Below, one piece after another: positions 34,204 through 44,168 of a DNA stretch of 64,000 nt; within the stretch, counting starts at the first letter, position 1, and each line of letters begins with the position of its first letter. The position numbers were made by a program, and so were the translations under genes. The DNA is from Tilletiopsis washingtonensis (lineage: Eukaryota > Basidiomycota > Exobasidiomycetes > Entylomatales): the NCBI RefSeq assembly GCF_003144115.1, contig NW_020312019.1, forward strand, positions 62,001-126,000. Direction: 5' to 3'. The notes under the pieces were generated by a model. It was given only the letters and a program-made list of their open reading frames with translations, did not search any database and was not told the DNA's origin.

Positions 34204-36715
34204 ATGGACCAGGCGGCCTCCGCCTCCGCCTCGCCGCCCGCGCCCGTGCGCCGCAAGGCGCTCGCCTGTCTGCCGTGCCGCGCCGCAAAGTCGGCGTGCG
34301 AGGGCGTCCCGCCCCATGCACTCGCCAGCCACAAGGCCGGCGACGATGTTGAGATACCCGCAGATGCGCCCTGCCATCGCTGCCAGCGCCTCGCCGTCGC
34401 GTGCCGCTGGGCGCCGACGAAGCGCATTGGCCGGCCGGCCAAGCGCCGCCGCGCGGCTGGCGATAGTGAGGACGACGAGCTGCACGCCGAGGAGCACGCC
34501 GGCGAGCAGCCGCCCACGGCCGCACAGACAGCCGCGTGGCAGGCTCCGCTGTCCAACGGCACGCCCTTTGCCGCCGCAACGGCGCTGCCAGACCTGTCGC
34601 TCGGCTCCTGGCCGGCTGCGCAGCAGCAGCAGCAGTCGAGCAGCAGCTCCGCAGACAGCATGGCCGACTCAGTCGCTGCCTTCTGGGCCTCACTTCCGGC
34701 GGGCACCAGCGATGCTGCGCTGCAGCAGACGGCCACAGCCAGCTCGCCGCTCGACAACGTCATGATGGATCCGACCATGTGGAACATCCTCGCCGGCGGC
34801 AGCAACGGCGGCGGCGGTCCCTCTGCAGCTTCGCCGAGCGCCTCGACGAGCGCCTCGTCGCCCGATCGCTCGTCGGTCATGCAGGATCTGCAGAGCCTGC
34901 ATGACTGGATGCCCACGTCGCTGCCGCAGCCGGCCGTCAGCATAGCGGAGCTCTCCAATCCGTCTCACTCGCCCAAACTCTCCAATCGCGCCATGCACCA
35001 GCTCGAGAGCATCCAGATGCTGAGCTCCACCTCGCGTCCTTCGCGCAAGGCTGGCAGCAGCAGCGCGCGCAGCAGCTCGCTGGCGTTCATGGACGAGGGA
35101 CTCGTAGCGTTCTTCACGCGCGCGCAACAGATCATCCCGCTGCTCGGCACGAGTGCGCAGTACGCCGCCTGGCTCAGTGCACAGCGCAGCGAGGCTCAGA
35201 TGCTCGTGCATCACGCGGCCTCTGCGCTTGGTTTGCGACTTGCCGGACCGAGGGCTGCACAAGCCGCAGAGCGCAGTCTGAGTCACGCTCGGCACCTGGC
35301 AACTGAGCTGCGTCTGCCGCGCGCGCCTGCCGGGCTTTGCGATGCGCTCAGCGCAGGCGACGCACTCGACAGCATGCGCGGCCTCCTCATACTCGCCACT
35401 GTCGAAGCGGGCGCCGGGAAACCGGCCGACGCCAATGTCGCCCTCGGCAAGGCGGCTCGCCTCGCCAGCGAATGGGGCGTGCACCGGCTTGATGCGCCCT
35501 TCGGCGAGGCATCGCAGCAAGCGCCCCTGCCGCTCGCTGGCGCAGCGCAGCGCTGGACTGCAGCAGCAGATCGCGACGTGCTAGAGGGTCTGCGACGCGC
35601 ATGGTGGGAGCTCTACCTCGTCGACTCGATGCTGTGGATTGTCTCGAGCGGGCAAGCGGGCGCACAAGTAGGCAGTCTGGCGGCGCAGGCAGCAGTCGAC
35701 ATGCCCATCGATCTCGGCGAAGAGCACAGTGCCAATCCTTCACGGCAGAGCTACGACAGTCGCGTGCGAGCTTGCGCGCTGATGCGAGAGGCGCTGGTCC
35801 CGCCGACGCCGGCTGCAGCTCGCAGTCTGGCACGACTGGCGGCGCTGGAGAGTCTCGCAGAGAATCTGTTGCTCTCGTCGGACGCGCGATGGCGCACTGC
35901 AAGGGCGCAGGCGAAGGCTGCGGAGCTCGAGGGCGACGAGATCAAATTGCAGGCGGCTGAGGCGCGCGCCGAGGCGGCACTCATGGCCATCGTGACTCTC
36001 AACTCGTGAGTCTCGCGCTGATGCTCTGCAGCTCACGTGTGCTGAACATCTCTCGTCTCAGCGGCCGCATCCACCTCCATCGCAACGCCACCTTTCCCGA
36101 AGTGACGCTCGACTTTTCCTCGTGCGCCTTCCGTCCCAACACCTCCAGCCATATCTCGGAGCTGGGCGACGGCACTTCCTCGCCCGAGAGCTCTCCCGTG
36201 CCCGCGCGCGATCCACGACGCGTGGCCGACTCGCTGCGCCGCATCGACGCCGCCTCTGCTGGCATCCTCGACATTGTGCGCGAGGACTACGTCGACCGTA
36301 CGCGTGCGCGCCACGCTGTGGCTGTGGAGGACGAGACGTCGCCGCTGCTGCGTCACACGCCCTTCTTTGCCTGCTCGCAGATGGTCGCTGCGTATGGGCA
36401 CGTGGTCCTGCTGGCCGGCACGCGTGCGCAAGCAGAGCAGGAGACGGCACTCAGGCTCGCCGGTCGCGGCACGGCAGAGGGCGAAGAGGCCCTCTGGAAG
36501 CGGCGTGTGGCGCTGAGCGATCTGAGTCTGGCCGAGGCGAATACGGCGCAGTGTGCCATGGGTGAGTGCCGCTGACGTCGTAGCACCGGCGTTGCGCCTC
36601 GGCTGACGTGTCTGCATCATCAGTCTGGCCACTTGTCGAGTCGTACGTCATGCAAGTGCGTCGCTGTCGCGCAGCCGTCGACTTTGCGGGCCCGCTTGGC
36701 CTGCGCGACGGCTGA
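34204..36715 (+). CDS. Zn2Cys6 (Gal4-type) transcription factor with a long inter-repeat loop
   Basis: Three exons (34204-36005, 36062-36561, 36624-36715) give 797 residues. The binuclear zinc cluster lies near the N-terminus: CLPCRAAKSAC, then a 24-residue loop, then CHRCQRLAVAC, followed by the basic KRIGRPAKRRR. The common loop is about 5-12 residues, so this one is long. A Gln/Ser-rich linker follows. The middle region looks like a divergent fungal-TF homology domain: FMDEGLVAFFTRAQQIIPLL, a helical repeat with LILATVEAGAGKPADANVALGKAARLASEWGVHRLD, and LRRAWWELYLVDSMLW, which is the usual (R)RRxWW-x-L-x3-D motif. The target pathway is unknown; neighbours give no hint. Confidence 0.88.
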
Positions 36716-36983
36716 GCGAAGTCTAGCTGCTGTGTCTGCGGCTGCTTGCTGCTGAGACGGCTGCAGGGCATCACTGCTCGAGCCCGGGGCCCACTGCGCG
36801 CGTTCATCCTGTTCTCTCTCTCTCCCACTGTCTTCCCCGGCTCGCTCGTCTCCACGTCACCGTCTGCACCACTGTATCTTTCCATCTCATCTAATGCACG
36901 CATACCGCACTCTTCCTCTCTCGCCGACGCAATGCGCCACCGGCCGCTCCTTTCAAGCGCAGCGCAGCAACAGTGACGCGGCA
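36716..36983. other. Convergent 3' intergenic region
   Basis: 268 nt between the stop codons of the Zn2Cys6 gene and CSL4. Pyrimidine-rich on the plus strand; nothing gene-like. Confidence 0.5.
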
Positions 36984-38066
36984 TCAGATTCCCTCCGGTC
37001 TCGCCACTTTCCTCTTCTCCGTCTTGCCGGAGCGCGGATCGCGCATCTCGTTCCAGCTCACCGGCTCGAGTGGCGCGAGCGCCTCGGTGCCCATCTCGGG
37101 TGCTGCCTCGCCTAGCGCGAGGGAGGGCAGCGCATAGATGACGCCTAGGTTGTTTGCTGCTGTTGAGAGGTAGTAGGAACGCGCATCGCCGAGAGAGATC
37201 TGAGGAAAAGGGTCAGCGTTGCGACCAGCAACGAGGCGCCTCCTATCGCGCTAGCACCAAAGCAGTGATGCCAGCATGCGTCAAGCGCGCTCAGCAGCCA
37301 GGCCGATGCACACGGCAGTCGCGCAGCCTGTCCGTGCATCGCCTCTCCATACCCCGTCGTCGCAACGCTGCTGGCCTTCAAGTCGCCACGCGCTCAGCGC
37401 TGCCTCTGCTGCACGAGCAGCGGCATGTTCCGCTCTTGACTGCAATGCGCCGCGAGTGGGCAGCAGGCCCACAGCGTCTGTAGCCTATCAGCCTCTCTCC
37501 TCGTTGTTGAGGTGCAACGGCGCAAGACACCGAGCTCATCGCTGGCTGCTCTCGCTCACGCTGGCGGCCGCCCTGCGCAGCTCAGTGTTCTCTACAGCCG
37601 GAGCGATGCTACTCACCACGCTAGCTCTGACGATATCTCCCGGTCTGAAGCAATCGCCCAACCGGACCTTATCCTTCTCCGTCATGCGCACGTCCTGCTG
37701 CCGAATCACGCCCGTGAAGTCTGCGCCCGCCGGATCTTCGCCCGCCGCACGGTTGGCCTCTCCCGCCGCGCTTGCGTCGCCGGCAGCGACGGGCAAGCCA
37801 TCGACGACGGTGATGGAGAGCGTGGCCTGGCGCGGCGTGACGCGCGTGATGCGCCCTAGCACGATGGAGGAGGGAGAGGGCACGACGAAGCGAGAGGGCC
37901 GCCCGGTGACGCCGCCTCGTGCATCGGGCCGCCCGACCAGCGACGAGAGCATGTGAGCGCCACGCACATACGTGCCGGCGCCGGCACGCGCTGCGCTGCT
38001 GCCGCTGCTGCTGGGCAGCGGCTGGCCGGGAAGCACTAGAGGCGCGAGTGAAGAGGAAGAGGCCAT
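36984..38066 (-). CDS. CSL4: Csl4, S1-domain cap subunit of the RNA exosome
   Basis: Csl4 caps the nuclear and cytoplasmic exosome. Two exons (37617-38066 and 36984-37199) give 221 residues. The N-terminal domain shows LVLPGQPL, GAGTYVRGAHMLSSLVG. The S1-like middle has VLGRITRVTPRQATLSI, FTGVIRQQDVRMTEKDKVRLGDCFRPGDIVRASV, continued after the intron by ISLGDARSYYLSTAANNLGVIYA. The C-terminal part reads WNEMRDPRSGKTEKRKVARP, matching the conserved end of the family. The 417-nt intron is long for the window. Pairs convergently with the Zn2Cys6 gene and divergently with SCH9. Confidence 0.95.
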
Positions 38067-38872
38067 GGCTTGGAGATGCGGGTGTGGTGGAGGAGACGGA
38101 CGAGCGGCGCGCAGAAAAGTGTGGGAACAGCCGCGCAACGTCAGCGCAGCCGCTGTGTTCGTCCACCTCGAGCTCGCCGGCCTCGCAGCAGCCGTAACTC
38201 GACTTGTATTCTGGACCGGCCGAGCGTCGCTCTCTTCATCTTGGCACGCAGCATCGGAATATCGGCAGCACGGAGGAGCAGGCATGCCGAGCGCGGCGCC
38301 GAGATCCAGGCTTGATGCGCATGAGGCCGATGCTCGGTGCCGAGGCTGTGCGTGAGGTGAGGCGTCGCTCTCGGCGGAGCGGAGGCGGCACCGCTGCCGG
38401 CCTCTTTCGGCGGCGTGCCGCGGCTAAGCCAAGGCTGCGCTGGGGCGGCGAGCGAGGCCGCATGCCGCGCGCCAGCGCGGCGCCGCCAGCGGTGCGGCCG
38501 CTCAGCCGCCCGGCCTCCTCAGCAACAGCGGCAGCAGCGCGCGGTGACGCTGCGCGTTGCGCTCCGCCGGCCGTCGTCTCCACACTGGCGTGCGCCACGT
38601 TACGTGTGCCTCTCTGCTTAGCTCCTCTGCACCCCTGTCGCGAGCGCTTGCTCGCCATTCCCGTCTTCCCGGACTCTCTCTCTCTCTCACACTCACTCCT
38701 TCACGCTCCTGCGCCTCACGAGTGCGCGAGCCTGCCCGCCGCCGTCGTCGCTCGCGTCGCCTCGCGCTGATCTGCACCGGCACTACCTCCACGTCTGTGA
38801 CACTCCCGAGCCGCCTGCCCTAGAGGGCTCGTCACACAGCAGCCACCCCTCGCTCTCGCATAGACGCCCACC
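38067..38872. promoter_or_regulatory. Divergent promoter region of CSL4 and SCH9
   Basis: 806 nt between start codons. A CT-rich block ending in a CTCTCTCTCTCAC run (about 38670-38700) lies on the SCH9 side. No TATA box was seen. Confidence 0.5.
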
Positions 38873-41677
38873 ATGGCCGCCAACATGCTCAAGGGCCTCT
38901 GGCCCCACGGCCCCGCCGACCAGGTGCGTCGCGTTGCTCTGCCCTGCCTCGTTCCTTGCGCTGACGCACCTTCTGCGCACAGACGACGCCCAAGGCCTCG
39001 TCGAACAAAGCAGCCGAGCAGAACCCGTTCGACACCTTCGCGCAGCCTTCGGCGTCCGCCTCGGCTCCCGGCGCACCAGCGGCGCGCATGAGTCATTCGC
39101 GCGGCAACAGCGCGGGCAGCATGCAGGGCCTGCTGGGGCCTGGCGGGGCAGCTGGCGCAGCGCAGACGCAGCAGCAGCAGCAGGGATACGAGCCACCACT
39201 GACGCCTGGAGGACTGAGGACGCCGGGAGGTGTCACTAGCCATGCGAGCGTGCCGACGACGAGCTTGAGCACGACGGGTGAGTGATGGCGAAGAGCTGCG
39301 GCGGCTGAGAGGTGTGGCAGGCAGAGCAGGGACGGCACTGCTGGCAGCAGACACAAGACTGTGCGAGGCGCATGCGCGCTGCTGCGAAGCAGTGCAAGGG
39401 CACTTGCTGCGTGCGTTGGGCACAGCACAGCGCTGCTGGCAGCTCCCGCGCAGAGGCATCGCGTAGCTGCGACGGCGCTCTCAAGCAGCAATGCGGCGTC
39501 TTGTCGAGGCGCCGCGGCCCATGTGGCAAGCTGAGCCGCCTGTCCTGTCCTATCCTGTTCCGTCTAGCACTCCCGCGGTTCAGTTCTCAGCGCACTCACA
39601 CTCCCTCGCAGTGCCCGACTTTACCATGCAGCTGCCGCCAGCCAAGGCCAAGGCCGAGGGTGCGCCGGCCGCGTCGGGCACGCGCAACACGTCTGCGCCG
39701 CGCGGCTACCTCACCGTCAAGGTGGTGGCAGGGCGCAACCTCGTGACGAGCTCTGCGGCGTCGCGGCCGTACGTCGTCGTGTCGTTTGAGCAAAACGAGT
39801 TCATCGGGCGCGAGCCGATAGACGAGCGCGCCGTGCCCGAGGCCAAGGGCAAGCCCGTGCCGGCGAGCGAGGCGGACCCGAGCGGCTCGCGCGCGCGTGC
39901 ACGCACGGTGACGCCGGCAGACCCGGGCGCGCCAATAGTGGGCAGCACGGCGCCCGGCGGCGGCTACGTGCTGCACCCGGCATGGCGCCACGAAGTGACG
40001 TTTGACGTGACGCACAGCGACAAGCCCATCTTCATCAGCGTGTACGACCGGCAGGCCGAGGAGGAGGGCTTCCTGGGCATGCGCGAGATCCGCCCGCGCC
40101 TCGTGCCCGGCATGCACTCGGACCAGTGGTACTCGCTCGCCGCGCGCGAGGACGACGAGGCGACGAGCGGCGCGCGCGGCGAGGTGCGCCTCGAGCTCAA
40201 GTACGAGCGCCTGAGCTCCAAGCGGCGCCTGACGCCGGCGGACTTTGAGTACCTCAAGCTCATCGGGCGCGGCACGTTTGGGCGCGTGTTCCAGGTGCGC
40301 AAGAAGGACACGCGCCGCATCTACGCCATGAAGGTGCTCTCGAAGCGCGAGATTGCCATCAAGAAGGAGGTGACGCACACGATGGGCGAGCGGCGCATCC
40401 TCGAAAAGTCGCTCGACTGTCCCTTTCTCGTGGGCCTCAAGTTCTCCTTCCAGTCCGAGCTCGAGCTGTACTTTGTCACCGACTACAAGTCCGGCGGCGA
40501 GCTCTTCTGGCACCTGCAGCGCGAGGGCCGCTTCACAGAAGACCGCGCGCGCTTCTACATTGCCGAGCTCGTGCTGGCGCTCGAGCACCTGCACAAGTAC
40601 GACATTGTCTACCGCGACCTCAAGCCCGAGAACATCCTCCTCGACGCGACGGGCCACGTGGCGCTGTGCGACTTTGGCCTCTCGAAGCCGGATCTCGGCG
40701 CCGGGCAGCTCACGAATACGTTTTGCGGCACGACGGAGTATCTGGCGCCCGAGGTGCTGCTCGACGAGAGCGGCTACTCGAAGCTGGTCGACTTTTGGAG
40801 TCTCGGCGTGTGAGTGCGATGCGGGGGGAAGACACATGCAGTGCGCTGACGTTTTGCCACAGGCTCCTCTTCGAGATGTGCTGCGGCTGGAGCCCGTTCT
40901 ACGCCGAGGACACGCAGCAGATGTACCGCAACATCTGCTTTGGCAAGATCAAGTTCCCGCGGGGCGCCATCGGCGACGACGGCAAGCAATTCGTCAAGGG
41001 CGTGAGTACGAGGTGCTGTGGAAGGCCGACAGCGGGTCTGTCGATGCAAAGCTGACCTCTTTGCTTAGCTGCTCAACCGCAACCCCAAGCACCGCCTCGG
41101 CGCCCAGCGCGACGCGCTCGACCTCAAGAGCCACGCCTTCTTCAAGGACATCGACTTTGACGCGCTCGCCAAGAAGCAGCTCACGCCGCCGTTCAAGCCG
41201 CTCGTCGAGAGCGACGAGAGCGTGGCCAACTTCGACCCCGAGTTCACCGAGACGGACCTCGGCGAGGTGGCGCTCATTCCCGGCTTCGAGGGCAACGCGG
41301 GGCAGGCGCACGACGCGCTCGAGGCCGGCGGCATACTCAGTGTCTCGGCACAGGCGCGCAAGGACGCGGCCGCCTCCAACGGCGTCGCCATCAGCAAGGA
41401 TGCGAAGCGCGTGCCCGGCAGCGACGCCGACGACGCCCTCACGAGCAGCGTGCAGGACAAGTTCCGCGGCTTCTCCTACTCGGGCACGTACGACGGCAGC
41501 GTCGCCGGCAGCATGGGCACGTCGTTTGGCGGGCGGCGCGGCAGCGGCGGCCTGGCCGGCGCCAGCCTCAGCATGAGCCGCATGCAGGTCGACGACGGCG
41601 ACGACGAGCAGCTCAGCCCCAGCGACGTGCCGAGCTTCAACGCAGACGCCGTCAAGCCCGAGATGGACACGAGCTGA
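38873..41677 (+). CDS. SCH9: Sch9-type AGC protein kinase with N-terminal C2 domain
   Basis: A nutrient- and TORC1-controlled kinase, the fungal counterpart of S6 kinase. Exons 38873-38923, 38983-39277, 39612-40809, 40863-41001 and 41069-41677 give 763 residues. A Gln/Ser-rich N-terminus precedes a C2 domain (GYLTVKVVAGRNLVTS, RPYVVVSFEQNEF, WRHEVTFDVT). The kinase has IGRGTFGRVFQVRKKDTRRIYAMKVLSK, catalytic VYRDLKPENILLD, CDFGLSKPD, the activation loop TFCGTTEYLAPEVLLDESGYSK, and MCCGWSPFYAEDTQQMYRNI, which is specific to Sch9/Sck. The AGC tail has FFKDIDFDALAKKQLTPPF, and FRGFSYSG as the likely hydrophobic motif. All catalytic residues are present. The C-terminal extension after it is Ser/Gly/Asp-rich. 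Confidence 0.95.
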
Positions 41678-42327
41678 GCCACACCCCGCATCTGCAATTC
41701 CCCCTTCCCACCCTCATACATCCACACTCGAGTGCCTCGTCTGCTCCGCCCCTCTAGTCGTCCGCGAATCCACAGCATTACAGTTCGGCTCGTGGACATG
41801 CAGCACTGAGGAGGGCCGTGCAGAGTGTGCTTCAGCTGACTTGACGTTGAAGCGTGAGCAGAGACTTGCGCTTGCACGGCGCAGGGCCATGAGCGCCGAG
41901 GCTCAGCGGGGCTGGCGCGTGCCGGCGGCGGAGCGCTGTCGCGTCGATACCGGGCTGTCTCGCGCCTCGTTCAGCCTTCACGAGAAATGCGACGCTGATT
42001 GCCGCTGACGGATCTTCGCGGATGGTGAGCGCACTTGCTGCGCTGGCTCACAGACATTCAGGTCTTTCGAGGACGTGCCAGCACGCAGTCCAGCCCGCTT
42101 GCATGCGCATTGTTGGACGAGCTCGGGCCGCCTTTCTAGCGCGGCGGCGGAGAAGCTCATCACCGGCGAGCAGGCCATGTCTCGTCCCCTGATCGATCGA
42201 GGCCTCATTGATCAAAGAGATTGTACTACGGCGGCTTGCACGCGCGGAGAAGTGGAAAGTGATGAGGTTGCTTGCCACCCTCGCCCGCGGCGCTCTACTC
42301 CCATCCACCATCATCGTTCTGCTCGTC
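41678..42327. other. Intergenic region upstream of the paralogue pair
   Basis: 650 nt with no recognisable gene. The last 28 nt before the next ATG carry CCCATCCACCATCA, which recurs before the second paralogue. Confidence 0.5.
42300..42313 (+). promoter_or_regulatory. Shared 14-nt leader block, copy 1
   Basis: CCCATCCACCATCA, 28 nt before the ATG at 42328. The identical 14 nt precede the second paralogue. Confidence 0.7.
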
Positions 42328-42930
42328 ATGTCTTGTGCGTCGAAGCTGCGGCGTCTCTGGCGCCATGCTGACTGTCGCTCAGCCCCTGGCGTGGACGAGG
42401 ACATTGATTTCTGGGCCCTGTCAACGATCGGCGTCGTCCCCCCGTGGAATTGGCGGTCCGGTGGTCGCCTCCCGGGATCAGAGCGTACGTGGCAAGTCGA
42501 AGGTGTCGAGATCGCTGGCGTCAGGTGGAATTTCTCCCACGAGGAAAGGCTCAACGGCAAAGCAGGGCCGGACAAGTCAGGGTGGAGCACCTGGATCCAG
42601 ATCAAGCCTCGCAGCAAGACTCAGGCGCTGCTGATCGTGTTCAGCAACGCGCACAGGAACCGCCGCCAGGCCGGTGAGCCGTTCGCCGTGAGGGTGCCCA
42701 CTCCCGAGCAGGTGGACAAGCTTCGGCGGGCCGGGGCCTTCCTCACGGTCCGTGAGCTCGAGGATTTCGAGCGATCCGAGGCGGAGAGGCAGGCGGAGCG
42801 CAAGGCGAACAGGATCAACGCGGCGGCGTTGAGGGCCGTCCGGGAGAGGCGCCGGCTCTGTACAGTGATTACGCATCTCGGTGGGTCTGGTGCCGTGCTC
42901 ACGAAGCACCTTGATGCGCCTAGGTCGTGA
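42328..42930 (+). CDS. Orphan protein, first member of a tandem pair (184 residues)
   Basis: Two exons: 42328-42334 (ATGTCTT) and 42383-42930. The product starts MSSPGVDEDIDFWALSTIG, then has a Trp-rich part, a core WIQIKPRSKTQALLIVFSNA, a block with PTPEQVDKLRRAGAFLTVRELEDFE, and a charged helical end with ERKANRINAAALRAVRERRR. The gene at 43601 shares the core (WVRIKPRSDSQAL...), the PxPxQV-x-L-R block, the AFLT motif and a RIN motif, plus the same intron position after the Ser codon T. No signal peptide or membrane segment. I do not recognise the family. The two copies have diverged strongly, so the duplication is not recent. Confidence 0.75.
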   Translation: MSCASKLRRLWRHADCRSAPGVDEDIDFWALSTIGVVPPWNWRSGGRLPGSERTWQVEGVEIAGVRWNFSHEERLNGKAGPDKSGWSTWIQIKPRSKTQALLIVFSNAHRNRRQAGEPFAVRVPTPEQVDKLRRAGAFLTVRELEDFERSEAERQAERKANRINAAALRAVRERRRLCTVITHLGGSGAVLTKHLDAPRS

Positions 42931-43600
42931 TGGAGTCCGTTCGTGGCATGTCCGGCTCTTGCAGCTCGATGGCAAGCATCGCTGTGATCGGCTCCAGACA
43001 CACGCAGCTCTGTGTCGTGTCGGGCCGAATTTAAGATCATCGAGCTGCCGCTCTTGCGAGCGGCTAATGTGTGAGACTGACCGCTGTATCGTCGAGAGGG
43101 ACCTGCGGCGGTGCGCAGCGTCGTCTGCATCCTGACTGCTGGGGTGGCAACATGACTGCTCAGGAGGCCTGCCGCGCGCGTCTGCATACAGAGGGGCGCG
43201 GTCTCCGTACCGAGCGTCTCGTCTCAGGCTCGTTCAGTTCAGTGTCGCTGGCACTTGCGCCTCTGCACAGCGTCGAGCGAGCTTGCCGCGTCCCCACTGG
43301 CCGTCAGACCTGCGAGCGCTTGAAAGGGCACGCGCCGCCGGTCGGATTCGCAATAAGAATGCGCCGTGGCTCCATCTTGCCGTGCGCGCCGTGCCGCGGG
43401 ACTGACGCCAAGCGCCGGTCCGCCCCCTGAGGCAGCATCGTAAGCGCTCTCGCTCAGCACTCACGGGCTGCCGGACTGCCGCGTGCCCGCACCCGGATGC
43501 GAGTGCGGAGCCTGTGCCTGAGCGAAACGACATTTGCTCAATGGCGTGCGGACCCCCAGGCTTCCTTCCCATCCACCATCACCTGCTGAATCTGCGCGTC
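42931..43600. other. Intergenic region between the paralogues
   Basis: 670 nt without a recognisable gene. Parts (around 43200-43260) resemble the upstream region of the first copy around 41940-41990 (a GTCTCG...CTCGTTCAG phrase), as expected if the whole unit was duplicated. Confidence 0.4.
43568..43581 (+). promoter_or_regulatory. Shared 14-nt leader block, copy 2
   Basis: CCCATCCACCATCA, 33 nt before the ATG at 43601, identical to the block at 42300. Confidence 0.7.
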
Positions 43601-44168
43601 ATGTCCTCTTCCTGTACGTAGAAGAAGGGCAACGTATCTGCCGCCCTACTAACTGCCATGCCCAGCCGACGATGAGTCTGAGTCAGAGTCAGAGTACGAA
43701 CGTGACGAGGTGGAAGAGCTCTACTTCCTCTCAACGGATGGCATCCCCAGACTCGCAACATGTTGCGAGGACGACGGTGTGGACTCCACAACTTTGACAC
43801 ACATCACTCTCGACCTGTGCGACATTCTATGGGAGATACCTTGCAGCTCGTTTCCCGAGAGTCTGCGCCTTGCGCTCGCCGAGTCACGACTGCGAGACCT
43901 CGTCATCTGGGTGCGCATCAAGCCTCGCAGCGACAGCCAGGCGCTTCAGCTTGACTTCTGCGAGGGGCACGAGAGCGGCATTCGGGCCGGCGCAGCCTTC
44001 TACACGATCGTCCCTGAGCCGTGGCAAGTCGAACAGCTCCGGCTCCGTAAGGCTTTTCTCACTCTGCACGACGTCGAGGAGTTCAAGGCCGTGGCCATGG
44101 CAGAAATCGCCGCATCGAGGATCAATTGGGAGACTTGGGACGCCCTTGAGCAGAGGCGCAACAGATGA
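43601..44168 (+). CDS. Orphan protein, second member of the tandem pair (171 residues)
   Basis: Exons 43601-43613 (ATGTCCTCTTCCT) and 43666-44168; the intron has GTACGT, a perfect CTAAC branch site and a CAG acceptor. The product starts MSSSSDDESESESEYERDEVEE, a strongly acidic Ser stretch absent from copy 1, then ELYFLSTDGIP, a Leu-rich part, the shared core WVRIKPRSDSQALQLDF, PEPWQVEQLRLRKAFLTLHDVEEF, and a helical end with AASRINWETWDALEQRRNR. Same layout and intron position as the gene at 42328. Function unknown. Confidence 0.78.
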
